Assembly (NCBI GenBank): GCA_950097015.1
Contig: CATNEN010000001.1
Span: 7,435,001-7,499,000, forward strand
Length of the DNA: 64,000 nucleotides
Direction of reading: 5' to 3'
From: Macrostomum hystrix
Taxonomy: Eukaryota; Platyhelminthes; Macrostomidae
The position numbers and the translations under genes were made by a program. Below, one piece after another: positions 11,748 to 23,040 of the stretch (position 1 is the stretch's first letter; the number at the start of each line of letters is the position of its first letter). Below the pieces are notes generated by a model that did no database searches, was not told the origin of the DNA, and saw only the letters and a program-made list of their open reading frames with translations.

Positions 11748-12602
11748 TCACTTCAACCAAGGGACCAGCCACGTCACATCAGGGCAGCATTGCAAATCTG
11801 TAAAACTAATCACGGACTCTGCAACGAAGAAAAGTGAAGCAGCTGCAACACGAACCAGCATATTCCGCCATCAAGCCGAACGTAAAGGACGGGACAGCGG
11901 AACAAGATGGCAGTGGTTGCCAAGGCAACCATCCATTGTTGACGTTGAGTATGACAGCTCAGTATCGACTTCGGGTGGCGAAGACGACGATGTTGATATC
12001 GCTTCGGTGTCTACCACAGTGGTCGGTGATGTCAAGGATGACTGGTCAGATTCTGGAAGTGACAGGCAAGGTAGGGCAATATACCGAAATACATGACTTG
12101 CTTTCCCCATCAAAAGGCCGGAGCTCCAGAATATCCACTTCGACATGCCTCAGATCACCCACCGTTCTGGCGTTCATTCCTCGATCGCCTTCGGGCTGCC
12201 AGTGGTGGCGGCGGCGACAACTTCAACAGCGGCGCCATTCAGTCATCGATGAAAAACGCCTCTATGCTACGCAAGGCTGCTTCAATGAGCAATGTGGACA
12301 GCCATTGCGGTAGCAAGCGCCACAGCAGCTACTTGGCGTTGGTGCTCTCACCGGCCAGAAATTTGCCGGAGCAACAGCCGGTGCAGCAGCTCCAGCCGGC
12401 TGCTCGGTTCTGGAAGACGCTCGAGGTACGGTATGGCTCCGAGTCCGAGCTTAGCAGGCTGCCAACTGATGCGCCTGCCAGAGCCTACGAAGAGCTTACC
12501 TCCACCGCATCCGCTGCTCGATGCCGGACATCATACTTTGTACATATCCGGCCCTGCAGCTGGCGAAGTCAGCCAACTCTGCGGGAAGACGATGCGGAAT
12601 AG
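11748..12602 (+). CDS. two terminal exons of an unrecognised protein
   Basis: Exon 11748-12070 follows the acceptor TAACTTTCAG and ends CAAG|GTAGGG; exon 12130-12602 follows CTCCAG and ends at TAG. The 59-bp intron joins phase 1 to phase 1. The first exon reads into an acidic, Ser/Thr-rich stretch (SVSTSGGEDDDVDIASVST; DDWSDSGSDRQ); the second reads YPLRHASDHPPFWRSFLDRL, then SESELSRLPTDAPARAYEEL and ends LREDDAE. Together they give about 265 residues and lack the N-terminus. No domain was recognised and no membrane segment is visible. Alternative: the downstream frame ending VVFQEDVQIIRAS at about 12675 may be used through another splice. AATAAA signals follow near 12964 and 13146. Exon choice is by eye. 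Confidence 0.45.
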
Positions 12603-13354
12603 ACAGACAGACTGGCTGGCTAAACCACGCAAAGTCGTTTTCCAAGAGGACGTTCAAATCATCCGGGCTTCTTAAACTTTAATCCTATAAAATAGTTCCA
12701 GTTTAATTGGGCTTCATTAATCTGTCTCTATAAAGAGGTTTTTTGGGATGCAAACTTTTCATCTACACCTTTTTTCTATGGAATCGCTTCCCTATCACAG
12801 GATGATCACACTTGGGTCACACTAGCGGGACATGGGTAGTCAGGGGTTTTGGTTTGGGCATTTTATTCGTGGGCGAAACAGCTACAGTAAGTCTGCGACC
12901 CGATGTTTTCTAGTGGATCATAGTAGTCATCAGGAGAAGTTTGAACACAAATTATTTTATTGGAATAAAGTTCAGGAAGCTCAATAATCCCCATACGAGA
13001 CTTTCAAAGAAATCAATGTTCTTTCTCGTGACACTGTTGATTCCCTTCCCATTATTCATGAAGCGTACATTTATGTGATTTCGTTAATTAAAAAAATGCT
13101 TGAATTATTTTAATCTGAAACGCTGGATTTCCATGTGTTTGCAAAATAAAGAACACGTATCAGCCAACAGATTCCTAGGGGGGTAAATTCCAAGTTTGGA
13201 GGAAAGAACTCGACCATAGACTATTTCAGATGAGCAATTCAGTGTATTCCTTCATCCATGGGCTAATGCTTAAAAGTCTTAAGCGGATAAATTTTGTTGA
13301 GGAGTAAGTCATCAATCTAGAAATCGAACATTTATTTCGTTAAAAGGCTCTTCA
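12603..13354. other. spacer with candidate polyadenylation signals
   Basis: Unique sequence between two gene pieces. AATAAA occurs near 12964 and 13146, consistent with a 3' UTR for the gene to the left. No upstream exon of the following gene was identified. Confidence 0.4.
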
Positions 13355-14888
13355 ATGTCAATCGAACATCACAACTACTGCGTTTATTCTCGGCAATTCT
13401 ATTTGCCGTGCTTTGAAGATGACGATCTTTCAAACCTGAACGTCAATCTCAACAACAAATTAGATTCTAATGCCACCATTGATCCCACTTCGGGACAAAG
13501 TGCAATAGAACAGACAGAAGAAGAAGCGTCGGAAGTGAAAAAACACGCTGAGGAGGATGAGGGCGAAGAGACAGCTAACACTTCGAGGCCAGTTCGCAGG
13601 ACCCCATCGGATGGCGGCGGACTCTCGCTGGCTGATAGAGAAGAAAGCGACGTAAGAAAATCACTGGCGGAAGAGAACGACAATGACGAATTCAGCCAGA
13701 TAATGAACCAACTTCCTTCTCTGACATTTTTGGATCAGACGGTGTCAGGGAAGGGCTCGCAAGTACAACCGAATATAAATCTGTCGTACTTCAGCGATAC
13801 AACCAGTAGTTTCATTGCTGGGCTAGAAGAGCAGACCGTTGACGTCATGAGGCAGCTGTTTCGCAATGACCCCTCACTGCATCAGGACATACTGAACTAC
13901 GTTGGCACTAGATCGATGGACGACAAAATACTAATGGCGGACACCAAACTGCTGCCTAATTGGCGGATTCAGTTGACGGTCATTCTATCTTTTTGGCTTG
14001 TCAACTGCGGTCTGTGCTGCATTTTATGCGCTATTGTTGGCATGGCAATGACAAGTAAGAGTTCGTTTAGTTTTGATGGCAATGACAAGTAAGAGTTCGT
14101 TCAGTTTTGATGGCAATGACAAGTAAGAGTTCGTTTAGTTTTGATGGCGATGACAAGTAAGAGTTCGTTTAGTTTTGATGGCAATGACAAGTAAGAGTTC
14201 GTTTAGTTTTGATGGCAATGACAAGTAAGAGTTCGTTTAGTTTTGATGGCAATGACAAGTAACAGTTCGTTTAGTTTTGATGGCAATGACAAGAAGGAGT
14301 TCGTTTAGTTTTGATGGCGATGACAAGTAAGAGTTCGTTTAGTTTTGATGGCAATGACAAGTAACAGTTCGTTTAGTTTTGATGGCAATGACAAGTAAGA
14401 GTTCGTTTAGTTTTGATGGCAATGACAAGTAACAGTTCGTTTAGTTTTGATAGCAATGACAAGTAAGAGTTCGTTCAGTTTTGATGGCGATGACAAGTAG
14501 GAGTTCGTTCAGTTTTGATGGCGATGACAAGCTTACAAAATGATCCTTTGAGAGTGGAGCGGCGATGATATAAAGAAAATCAGAGTGCTTAACAACTGTC
14601 ATAGGCTTTATATAAATAATTTTTTTAGACAATATAAGAAAAAAGCATCAGCCAATTGGTCGGCTAAAACCTAGTGACGATTTTTATCTCTCTGCAGGAT
14701 TCCAAGTCACCAAGAATCTGAAGTTGGGCCGTTTCGACATGAAAGTGTCTTGGTTCACTATCTGGGCTCTCGGCGTTCTGCTGATTGTGATCAACTTTCT
14801 CGTCATCAACTTCTCACTGTTCATTAGAGCCCTACTTAAGTTAATGAGTGAAAATAGGGCACAATTTAGTAGTTTAAAGTTTGATTAA
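13355..14888 (+). CDS. two-exon protein with two C-terminal membrane segments
   Basis: Exon 13355-14054 and exon 14698-14888 join at phase 1 (ACA A|GTAAGA to CTGCAG|GA TTC), giving 296 residues from the first ATG; upstream exons are possible. The N-terminal 200 residues are acidic and low in hydrophobic residues (EQTEEEASEVKKHAEEDEGE). Two hydrophobic spans follow: about residues 207-233 (LSFWLVNCGLCCILCAIVG), and about 252-278 (WFTIWALGVLLIVINFLV), joined by a short basic loop (RFQVTKNLKLGRF). The likely layout is a long cytosolic N-terminus and a membrane hairpin. I did not recognise the family. The intron begins with a 34-bp array made of the exon end and its donor. The stop codon overlaps an AATAAA at 14888-14893. 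The join is supported by phase and by the second hydrophobic segment. Confidence 0.65.
14041..14536 (+). repeat. 34-bp array duplicating a 5' splice site
   Basis: About 15 copies of a 34-bp unit holding GGCAATGACAAGTAAGAG followed by TTCGTTTAGTTTTGAT. The first copy spans the exon/intron border of the two-TM gene (ACAA|GTAAGAG), so each later copy repeats the last exon bases and a donor. Most copies keep GTAAG; a few read GTAACA, GAAGGA or GTAGGA. Using a later donor would bring in the stop at 14090-14092. Confidence 0.92.
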
Positions 14889-15699
14889 ATAAACCGACGG
14901 TTTTGAAGTTGGTTTATTGGATGCTGAATGACTAAACTTATTGATAAACGAGAAAACTAGTAAACAAACTGATAAAATAAAGAAGTCAACTTGATATGGT
15001 CTACTGAATTTAAGAACATTATGTTGTTGTTCTTTTCAATAGGCTGCAAAAAAATCAAAAGCTAATTATAAATTTGATATTTACATTCAAGGGCATTGCG
15101 TACAGTTATTTTATTTATTATATTGATCCTCCATAAGTTTATGAGTTCGAATCCTCATTAAGGTGGCCTAATTATCAGAAGTACTTATGTCTTCCTTTTA
15201 TCTACGAGTATCTGTATATAGTTTTCTTCTATGGCGAACACAGACAGTATCAAAGGCCATCCACCTCTATTTAATTAGCGAATTCAATTAGGTTAGTTTC
15301 CTTTAAAAAGATGATTAATTTTCAGATCACTGAAATTCTGCAATCGGTATGGAGTTGAGACACGCGAAGTCCTTCTAAAACAGTCCGCTCCGCTCGTCCG
15401 ATGGTTTCACTTAGGATGCTAGTAGCTAGCTAAAGCTTTCACTCAAAACGCACTTTTAATTATATTGTTTATCGTTCCTAACAAGCTGCTATATTTGGCT
15501 ATTATACTTGTCAATTTGACAATCAAATTAAATCGAAATAAAAAAGTTGATATATGTTAAATTTCTGGCAAGTAGACAAGGCTTATCAATGCTTTTACGA
15601 GTTATAAACGGCCCGAGACAGGCTGATGTCCGTGAACTAGCATTTAAGCGCGCGTTTTGACGCTTCTCATTTCTGGGCCCTGCGCCCAGAATAATTATT
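14889..15699. other. AT-rich spacer
   Basis: 3' flank of the two-TM gene and AT-rich spacer. No supported gene or element. Confidence 0.4.
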
Positions 15700-15963
15700 A
15701 TTAATTGATTCCACCTGCCCCAATCGGGCCAGTGTGCAGCTGACAGCACAGTCGCAGCTATTGCGCGGCGCATCTGAAGGCTGCGTACGGCTGTTCCGTC
15801 CATGGACTGGGTGGACGACACACCCACCTTCAATTATCCCTGCTAATGCTGGTACCCATTTAACAGCTGGGTGAACTGAAGCACTGCAGAGTTAAGTGTC
15901 TTGCTAAAGGACACAAATTGTTTCAGTGGAGTCAGGAATCGAACCCCCGACCTTTAAGTTGTG
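15700..15963 (-). mobile_element. SINE-A copy, 5' truncated
   Basis: Minus-strand copy of SINE-A: B-box remnant GGGGGTTCGATTCC, body including ACAATTTGTGTCCTTTAGC and the TGGGTACCAGCA segment, ending in the GGGGCAGGTGG tail next to AATTATTATTAA. The A-box end is missing, replaced by AT-rich sequence. Confidence 0.8.
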
Positions 15964-16115
15964 ATTATAATAATATTTAATTATTATTAATATTGATATT
16001 AAATAGTACTATTTTATTACAATAGTTACTTTTTTATTTATTATTATTATTGTACCATGACTACGTGGCTATCGGGCGGGCTGATATTCGATTATTGCCA
16101 TAGACGATGTCATTT

Positions 16116-16315
16116 TGGCCCGAAAAGTTGGGCCGATAATGGATTATTTTTGTGTATTTTAACGTATAGCCACATACTATAAGCCACATAGTCTATGGTA
16201 CAATCACAGTATTACCCAGGCTTTGCGGGCGATAATGAGAAATCCCTCGGGCGCCTTCGGCGCCCTCTGGCTTTCCTATTATCGCCCTGAAAGCCTGGGT
16301 AATAATATACTATTA
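16116..16315. repeat. nested palindromic repeats (MITE-like)
   Basis: Two adjacent inverted structures. 16116-16200 is bounded by CCATAGAC and GTCTATGG. 16213-16306 is an almost perfect long palindrome: ATTACCCAGGCTTTGCGGGC pairs with its complement ending AAAGCCTGGGTAAT, and its loop carries a second perfect stem GGGCGCC-TTC-GGCGCCC. No open frame. This is typical of short non-autonomous DNA elements, but no target-site duplication was identified. Confidence 0.65.
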
Positions 16316-16400
16316 AACTTTTAGAACCATTATTACGACAGGTCAAAAGCTAAATATATTTGGTGACTGAACGAAGTCACAGCACGATTTTATAGAGCAG

Positions 16401-17167
16401 CTACAAGTGATAATTCGTCAAATATTTCATCAAACGTCGGGCCCTACTCGTGTTAAAAAATAACTCTTTTAGATTAACTCTAGCATCGTATACATTCCTT
16501 CTAAATTTGCTACCCCTCTGTGTCATTTCTGGGATGCCAACACGATCCGGGAATGTCATATCTATGGTAAAACCTCTTAATGCCATGCACGCGTCGGAAA
16601 TATCGGAACAAAGCAGCTCGGTATCCGATCAACGTCGATGGAGAATACAATTCACGAATCAAACGAATCAAACTAAAAAAAACGTAAGCCAGCCAGAATC
16701 TCAATACGAGTAGGACATGTCTCCCAAACGATGCTGATTCCTCGAGTGGCGAAAAAATCAGTAAGTTTTCGCACAGCAGCACACTCCTTGAAAACACTGA
16801 TTGCATTTTGGCATGTCTTCTCCAAGTCTTCTACCTTGGCATTTAACTGGTTAATTATGACCGAGTCCATTGGAGCGTCTATAGCCGAAATAGTGTCGAA
16901 GTACTAATCCTCTGTTGAAACGTCCAGTTGATCAATCGACAATGCACTCAACTCGTTCTCAATGTAGGACAAGCAGATATCATGTTTCTCGGCGTTCATC
17001 CTCTTCTCGAGTTCTTCTAGCGAAAGACCCACCACGTCTCCGCGAGAAATATCCAGTAAACCACTCGGGTAGCTGCTGTGCTCCATATCAGGCGATTTTA
17101 GATGCTCGTCTAGGTTCAGGTCGTCTTGGATTCTCTCGGACTTAATATTCGATAGATATCCTTTCAT
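16401..17167 (-). pseudogene. decayed coding fragment of unknown origin
   Basis: Minus-strand frame 17167-16904 (MKGYLSNIKSERIQDDLNLD, then LEELEKRMNAEKHDI) continues in frame past one TAG into 16903-16673 (MDSVIINQLNAKVEDLEKT), then the apparent coding signal moves to another frame at 16586-16401 (TFPDRVGIPEMTQRGSKFRR). The pieces look like real protein (amphipathic, Glu/Leu-rich, possible coiled coil) but are interrupted by a stop and at least one frame change. It could be a pseudogene, or exons split by very short introns. I recognise no family. CTATGG/CCATAG motifs flank it at 16192 and 17214. Confidence 0.35.
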
Positions 17168-19197
17168 TGCGCTATTTATCTTATAACATAGCTAAGTTAA
17201 ACATATTCTATGGTAGAAAGTTGGGGGTTCGCCCCCGCACCCCCAATTTCTTACCCCGGCTTATAGCTTGTTCTCACTGACAGTTCAAACCCACAGTGGC
17301 AGCTCTCTCCACTAATTTCTATGTCTATGGGCAGAACCAATGCATCAGGCTCCAGGAATGCCATCCCGAAGGGCGAGCCGGGAATAAGCGCCATTCTTAT
17401 TTGAGCCAGCGTGCGGGAATGAAGGCAGTCGTGCAGGAATGAAATAATCTATGGCCAAATCTCCACTGTTTTACACATGGACATCGTGCACGAATGACAC
17501 TCTCCGTTCCTGCACGCAAACAATTTATTTATATGTATTTTACTTATTTTTAACCCCCTCTCTCTTTCCTGCCTCCACACTTTATTCTTAATATGAATTT
17601 TGTCTATGGTTATAGAATGGCTCAAATAAGAATGAAATTCATGAACGCTTACTCGTGCGTGGCCAAAGCCATTGACGCACTCGTAAGCGTTCAAGAATTA
17701 TACATTTCTGGACTCTCTAACCGGAAGGAATATACCATTCTTCACACACACAGAGGCATCCATCTTAGTGCATTTCTATGGACGAAACCCCTGAAGAAGC
17801 GCTTACAATTACAAGTACATGCGTGTACTAAATACATACAGGATAAACACCAATACGGAGAGTTAAGATTGATTTAAAATCGTTGAATTTCACATTGTTT
17901 TCTTCATTCCTTGAGCCAAAATGCAAGTGTGCGCTTGTATTTTGGAATATGGAATTTAAGAACTTGTTGTTACTCTAAAGAAACATATTTTTTCGATTTC
18001 ACTTAGCTCAAACCATTCTTTACTAGTCTCATGAGCTAGAAGCCTTAAAGAAAATAGAAAATGTTAGAAAATGCTGAACGAAACCGCTAGCTACAGCTGA
18101 ACTTTTATAGATGATTTAAAAAGCGAGCGATTCGTGAAAAAATAGACCATTTATTAGTCCATAAAATCATTTTCGGCTTTTTTTCAGGTTTCAAATCAAG
18201 GCCGGCTTCCTCCTACAGTCATGCAACTAGCCAACATGTTCACGTTAGTGACGCCACACTTTTCCGTGTGGTTATAAACATAGATCTCGCTTTTAAGTTC
18301 TCACTACTAATAGAAACAAAATGAAAAGCGTGAAAATAATTTCTAAAACCGAGCTCAACAGCGACAAACTTTAATAGGATCAGAAATCTTACAAAACTCA
18401 ATTAAACTCAATTTTCGCTATATCCGCGATATAACGCGAATGCTTTTACACAAAAACTTCGTATTTCTACCATGCCGTGTGTTAAAACAAGTTATTTACT
18501 TGTTTGATTCCTTCGTCTCTCGTCCTTCGTCTTCGTATTTACTCGTACTTCGTCTGCAAAGAATAAATGGTTGATTTTTTACGTCTGAATGCAATATAAG
18601 AGAGCTAATTTTTCAAAATGAGACTTTTATTGTTTGACATCGCTTAAGGGTTTTATTAATTTTCTATATTAGCCAAGTAGATATTGGTAAACCCAGTTAT
18701 TTAAATCATTTGGAAAAAATGTAACGTTGATGTAATTATTGCAGAGTTTCACAAAAAGCCATTTTAGAAAGACTAGACACCTTTAGGACGTTTAGTAGAC
18801 TCACCTGTCTAAAGAGAAAATTTAAAAATTTCATTTTTACACGCTACACGTTCATGAGGAGCGGAATTGCTAGTAAAATAACCGTGCGTGACTAAAGGAC
18901 GTTTAAAACTTGAACAATAACGGAGTGCTCTAATGATTTGGGAGCGAATGCTTCTCAAGGACGACTACTCCTAGTGGTCCTTGATGCTTCAATGATTATT
19001 AATCGTCAGTACAAAATGACGGCCCTTTTTAAGACAAAAACATGCACTTTTTTGCCTTGGAAAGACTTCTAAAAGAGCTCGGCTGTAGATTAGTCTGAAA
19101 CTCATGGGACAAGATTCTTGGTGTTACTTCAACGTTTACCCAACCGTTTACCTAATAAATTACGTTTTCATTGATGCTGAATCGAAAAGAGCTCTAT
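17168..19197. other. spacer rich in short palindromic motifs
   Basis: Roughly 2 kb with no supported gene. A GC hairpin (GGGGGTTCGCCCCCGC) lies near 17225-17250. TCTATGG motifs recur at about 17327, 17447 and 17605, matching boundaries of small elements elsewhere. The open frame at 17593-17877 shows no domain or splice support. Confidence 0.4.
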
Positions 19198-19998
19198 GCT
19201 TTAAATCCACCTCTGTTTTCCAAAAACATCCCGAATATAACATGCAAAAGTTCCGCATATTTATCCTGCCATAACATGTTACTGTAGCGTCTCATCATGA
19301 CCTTCCATCGTACCGTACTTGCCATTCCAGAAAAGTCGCCGTCAGACTACAAATTGACTGTTCAATATTTTTCTAGAAACTTCCACTCTAAGAACAAATG
19401 ATCTGTAAAGCACATAATAACTATAATCAAATATCATCCATGTAAATAACATCATCACGCGCTACAATATTAAAGTTACTTAAACTGTATTGCACTAGCT
19501 TTGTTATAACTCTTTCAACTTTCTAGAATTTTCCGGAAATGCATGTTTTCATCTATAAATATAGAGCCACCATCGACGTCATTTTCTTTAACCCTTCGAG
19601 CTCACGCTCTCATTGATAATCAACAAAAGAGAAAACCACCGCCTCGCTCCTACCTTTTTTGGGAACCAATCCCCTACATTACCGTGTTACAGTTACATTA
19701 TAATTTTTTTTAATTATTAATAATGTAATTTTATATTAATGAATACTTTCAGCGGCTTGAAACATAAGTCCAAATACTATAGAAATGCAAAACTATAACA
19801 ATTAGACATACATCACAGGACCTGCAAAGTAACACTGACATGTAGTAACAATAAGCTAGTTACAATTTATACGTTTGCTTTCACTATTTACTTTCATAGA
19901 AGCTCGAATTCTGTAACACGGTAACATGTTATCGCAGGGTAAATATGCGAAACTTTTGCATGTTATATTCGGGGTGTTTTTGGAAAACAGCCCCCTTT
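19198..19998. mobile_element. foldback element with ~80-bp terminal inverted repeats
   Basis: The left arm (about 19200-19280) and right arm (about 19917-19997) are inverted copies of each other: CGAATATAACATGCAAAAGT on the left matches the complement of ACTTTTGCATGTTATATTCG on the right, with mismatches only here and there; both extend through CATAACATGTTAC. The core is about 640 bp of AT-rich sequence without a transposase frame. It is a non-autonomous foldback/MITE-type element. The outermost bases differ (ATCCACCTCTG against AAGGGGGCTG), so exact ends and target duplication are unclear. Confidence 0.8.
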
Positions 19999-20693
19999 AA
20001 ATCTCTAATATATGTCAGTCCGTCATTGGTTGCCTCGCCTGCTTGTCTGCTAAATGGGGCATAGGTTGCCCCATAGGTTGCTTGGATACTATGAGAAAGA
20101 TTCGTTGTCTGCTGAAGTAAGGACATTGTGCTGTTTGAATAAAATCATTTTTAAAAAGTTCGTTCCAAAGTTTTTTAGCGAAAGGTGTACTGTAGGGCCG
20201 GCAAAAAAGAGATATTAATAGGTTGCAAGGTGCACTTTCTCGGATAACCTGGTGTGGGGATATTGATTGCTTCTTTGGTGGAGCATTCGTTGACTGTTAA
20301 TGGGGAATATTTTTATCTTATAAGACGGTAACAGTAGCTCGCTGCTAAAGGGGGGCATTGGCTGACTGCTTGGGGGACATTGGCTGCCTGCTGGACGGAG
20401 AATCATAGGTTCTCTGTTGCTAGGAAGAAATTGGCTTTCTGGCGCTGGTGGGGAACATTTTTCGTCTGCTAAATGTTCTTTTAGGCCATGCTTGGAGGGG
20501 GTTAAATGGCTAGTTCATATGCTGTCACCTCGGTAAAAAATAATCACAAAGATGTTCAGAAGAAAATGAATATAGAAAGTATAGAAAGTACTTTAAAGGT
20601 GAAGAGTAAGAGTACAGAGTAAAGCGAGTCCTAAACTGTCTGGGACTCAAATCAGAAGAGGTTTGTTCTCCACTGCTGTTGCTGATGCTTATT
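19999..20693. other. spacer
   Basis: No convincing gene. Short minus-strand open frames at 20215-20406 and 20525-20719 have no recognised motif or splice signals. Confidence 0.4.
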
Positions 20694-20803
20694 CTAGTTC
20701 TTCTCCTGGAAGCCGGCAAGCACTTTAAGGTCGTCGAGCTGTCTGTCGGTGGACACGGACATTTGAAGATGGTCTTCGGAGTCTAGCTCGTCATGTGACG
20801 CTC
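20694..20803 (-). CDS. candidate terminal exon (acidic tail)
   Basis: On the minus strand the acceptor GTCTCCTAACAG is followed by 36 codons after two phase bases: ASHDELDSEDHLQMSV, then STDRQLDDLKVLAGFQEKN and TAG. The composition looks coding and the acceptor is good. I could not find a matching donor in frame; the GPCR just upstream ends with its own stop. Treat as a possible alternative last exon or chance. Confidence 0.25.
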
Positions 20804-21017
20804 CTGTTAGGAGACTGCAGTTCCGCTACTTCTGCTGCTGTTGCCGCTGATGCTTCTGCATTTCTAGAACTACTTCAGGTCTGCACAGTCTGCTGCTGTC
20901 TGTTTTACGTAGCTGGCACCTGCTTTCTCTGAAGATTCGAGAACAAGCGCGAGTTGAGAACATTCAATTAAAACATAAAAATTATAAACGAAATACTACA
21001 AGTAGGAGTTACTTAAA

Positions 21018-21060
21018 ATCACAGATAATATATAACTTATATATTATATATTATCTGTGC
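21018..21060. repeat. hairpin over the GPCR stop codon
   Basis: A 15-bp inverted repeat, CACAGATAATATATA paired with TATATATTATCTGTG, with a short AT loop. The stop codon of the GPCR lies inside one arm. TTAAAATC also flanks it on both sides as a direct repeat. It may act as a transcript 3' structure or be a small insertion that set the C-terminus. Confidence 0.7.
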
Positions 21061-22205
21061 TTAAAATCGACGAACCTGGTAGGCTGAAGTTCAATTCCCT
21101 CCAGCTCTCGCTCACGCCGTTTCGCTTGTCGCAGCTTGGCGAGCTCTCGCAGCTGCTTCTCCAAACGTCTTCGGTGCTGCCTACGTCGAAGTCGGTGACG
21201 ATGCTGTCGCCAGAGCCTCCGTTGCTGCTGGCTGCCTCGCTGCAGGAAGTGGCGCACGGGCTGACTGTAGCGCAGCAGCACCAGAAAGTTCAGGCAAGAG
21301 TCCAGCGGCACAAACGCCATGCCCCACGTGGCCAACTGCTCCAGAATCTGAAGGGTGTCAAAGTGCGACTGCAACAGCGGCAAGCGCAGCCGGTCCAACA
21401 GGTAAGAGCAGGTCACAGCGTAGGTAACAGCCAGTGGAAATTCTAATAGTAAAAAGCCGATGGAGAGAGTCAGGACCATCTTGGTGACTCGGTTCGTTGC
21501 TCGGTGATGCACCAGTCGATAGCGCAGGCCGTAGGCGATTGTGGCAGTGGCTGCCAGAATCAGCAAGCCAGGCAGCATGACGCCAGCGGCTGCGAAGCTG
21601 ATCGATTTAACCAGGTAGGAGCGGATGTAAGCTTTGAGGGCTTCCGAAGCCTCTGCCGAGTCGCCAGCAGCCGCCGTAGAGTTGGCGTAACCACTGACTG
21701 TTGTATTCGAGGGCGTTTTAGCCAGCAGAGTCAACGCCGACAAGCAAACGATGACGAACACGATCGTCAGCTGATGTCTGGCTCCGAAATAATTGTTGCT
21801 CTGAGCGGCCAGCTGAGGTCGTATTGTGATGGCCATTCGGTGCAGAGTGACTGCCAGTAGCCAGTAGTTGCGAGTCATCTGCATCGCGTGCACACTGAGG
21901 CCCAGCTCCTCAGGTGGCCCGTCTGTGTCCTTGGCTACTCGCTGGCTGATAAACATGGCCAGGAAAGCGAGACTAAGCAGGATCTCCATCACCGTCAGCA
22001 CCTGCATGCCAGATGATCTCTCGCACACCTTGCTGCGAACCAGAATGACAAGAAGGAGGCAGTTCAATACTAGGGCGCCGATGGAGAACACGGCGATGAA
22101 GCCGGTTGCAGCCAGGACAGACGGGGTAACAGCTTCGAAGCCTGCGCTAGCCTGGGGTGACGAGGAGGAATTCAGCAGAGCGGCTGTAGCGTTTCTGGCG
22201 TTCAT
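21051..22205 (-). CDS. divergent rhodopsin-like G protein-coupled receptor
   Basis: Single-exon frame of 384 residues, minus strand. Seven hydrophobic segments lie at about residues 29-56, 68-88, 106-128, 145-162, 202-226, 243-265 and 289-311. The extracellular N-terminus has NAT and NSS glycosylation sites, and the loop before segment 5 has NTT and NST. The layout and the segment-3 end (NYWLLAVTLHRMAITIRPQL) fit class A receptors, but DRY is replaced by HRM (122-124), the segment-1 Asn follows Leu, and the segment-7 NPxxY region reads LDSCLNFLVLL. The C-terminal tail is very basic (RRLWRQHRHRLRRRQHRRR). It would be a plasma-membrane receptor for an unknown ligand, probably peptide-like. Start: ATG at 22205, the first in frame, followed by the glycosylated N-terminus. 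The ends of an intron-containing gene cannot be excluded. Confidence 0.8.
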   Translation of the reverse strand: MNARNATAALLNSSSSPQASAGFEAVTPSVLAATGFIAVFSIGALVLNCLLLVILVRSKVCERSSGMQVLTVMEILLSLAFLAMFISQRVAKDTDGPPEELGLSVHAMQMTRNYWLLAVTLHRMAITIRPQLAAQSNNYFGARHQLTIVFVIVCLSALTLLAKTPSNTTVSGYANSTAAAGDSAEASEALKAYIRSYLVKSISFAAAGVMLPGLLILAATATIAYGLRYRLVHHRATNRVTKMVLTLSIGFLLLEFPLAVTYAVTCSYLLDRLRLPLLQSHFDTLQILEQLATWGMAFVPLDSCLNFLVLLRYSQPVRHFLQRGSQQQRRLWRQHRHRLRRRQHRRRLEKQLRELAKLRQAKRRERELEGIELQPTRFVDFKHR

Positions 22206-22948
22206 TTCTTCCGGCCTAGAATGTTAGCTGTATGAAGACGCGTGAGCAGAAAACAGCGTACCTTGCGTTTCATTCCATTCTATTTTATTCCCCGCTTGAT
22301 ACCTGTGCTGACAGAGATAAGAAAAGTGTCTGATTGGCTGATATCCACTACAGCTGCATCCGCTTGCTGAAAGAGATCTGGGCCAACCTCCCACACGGCC
22401 CAGGTTGGGTGGGCAAATCACTGATTGAGCACAGTTAGGCGTAGAGTCGGCAATAATCAGCTATCAGCCTTCCAATAGTCGTTGATCTCAGTGCCTGCCA
22501 GTCAGGTGTCAACCGTCTATACACCTCTGATGCTCTTCTATGCGTAGAAAACAGGGATTTGTTTACTCTGCATAGCTGATCAGTATTCGTCCTGAGTAAC
22601 ATAATCTCAACCTCGTCAACACAGCTATTTATGGCCAGTTATTAATTTTGCATGCCACAAAACAAGGCGACTGGAATGCATGATACACAGTGTTCCGTGA
22701 CTCGCATTGAAATCAAAACACCCTCTTTAATAGTAAGTGAAGCGAAATTTTCGTCTGGTAAGACGAGAGCAAAAGAGACAAAAGTTGCTTTTGTCAAGGA
22801 ATCAAGTTTAGGTTGTCTAAGCGTTAGTTAGAAAAGCTAAAGAGATTGTTAAACATAAGCAGTCAGCCCCAGACTACGTCTGGCTTTTAGTGCTGTAAAA
22901 TAGAGATAATAGAGACAGACGGGTCGAGAACTACCAAGGACATCTGTC
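22206..22948. other. 5' flank of the GPCR
   Basis: Unique sequence upstream of the receptor start. No promoter motif I would defend and no coding frame with support. Confidence 0.4.
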
Positions 22949-22980
22949 TATCTATCTATCTATCTATCTATCTATCGATA

Positions 22981-23032
<52 letters not shown>

Positions 23033-23034
23033 GA
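22949..23034. repeat. TATC microsatellite
   Basis: About 20 units of TATC/CTAT, interrupted once by TATCGATA. Confidence 0.97.
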
Positions 23035-23040
23035 ATCGAC

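Noticed and set aside
8480-14888. One single gene covering all three plus-strand pieces
   Set aside because: Each piece ends in its own in-frame stop with a polyadenylation signal after it, so separate genes are simpler; alternative splicing between them cannot be excluded.
17593-17877. 94-codon plus-strand frame
   Set aside because: No recognised motif, no splice or UTR evidence, sits among palindromic repeats.
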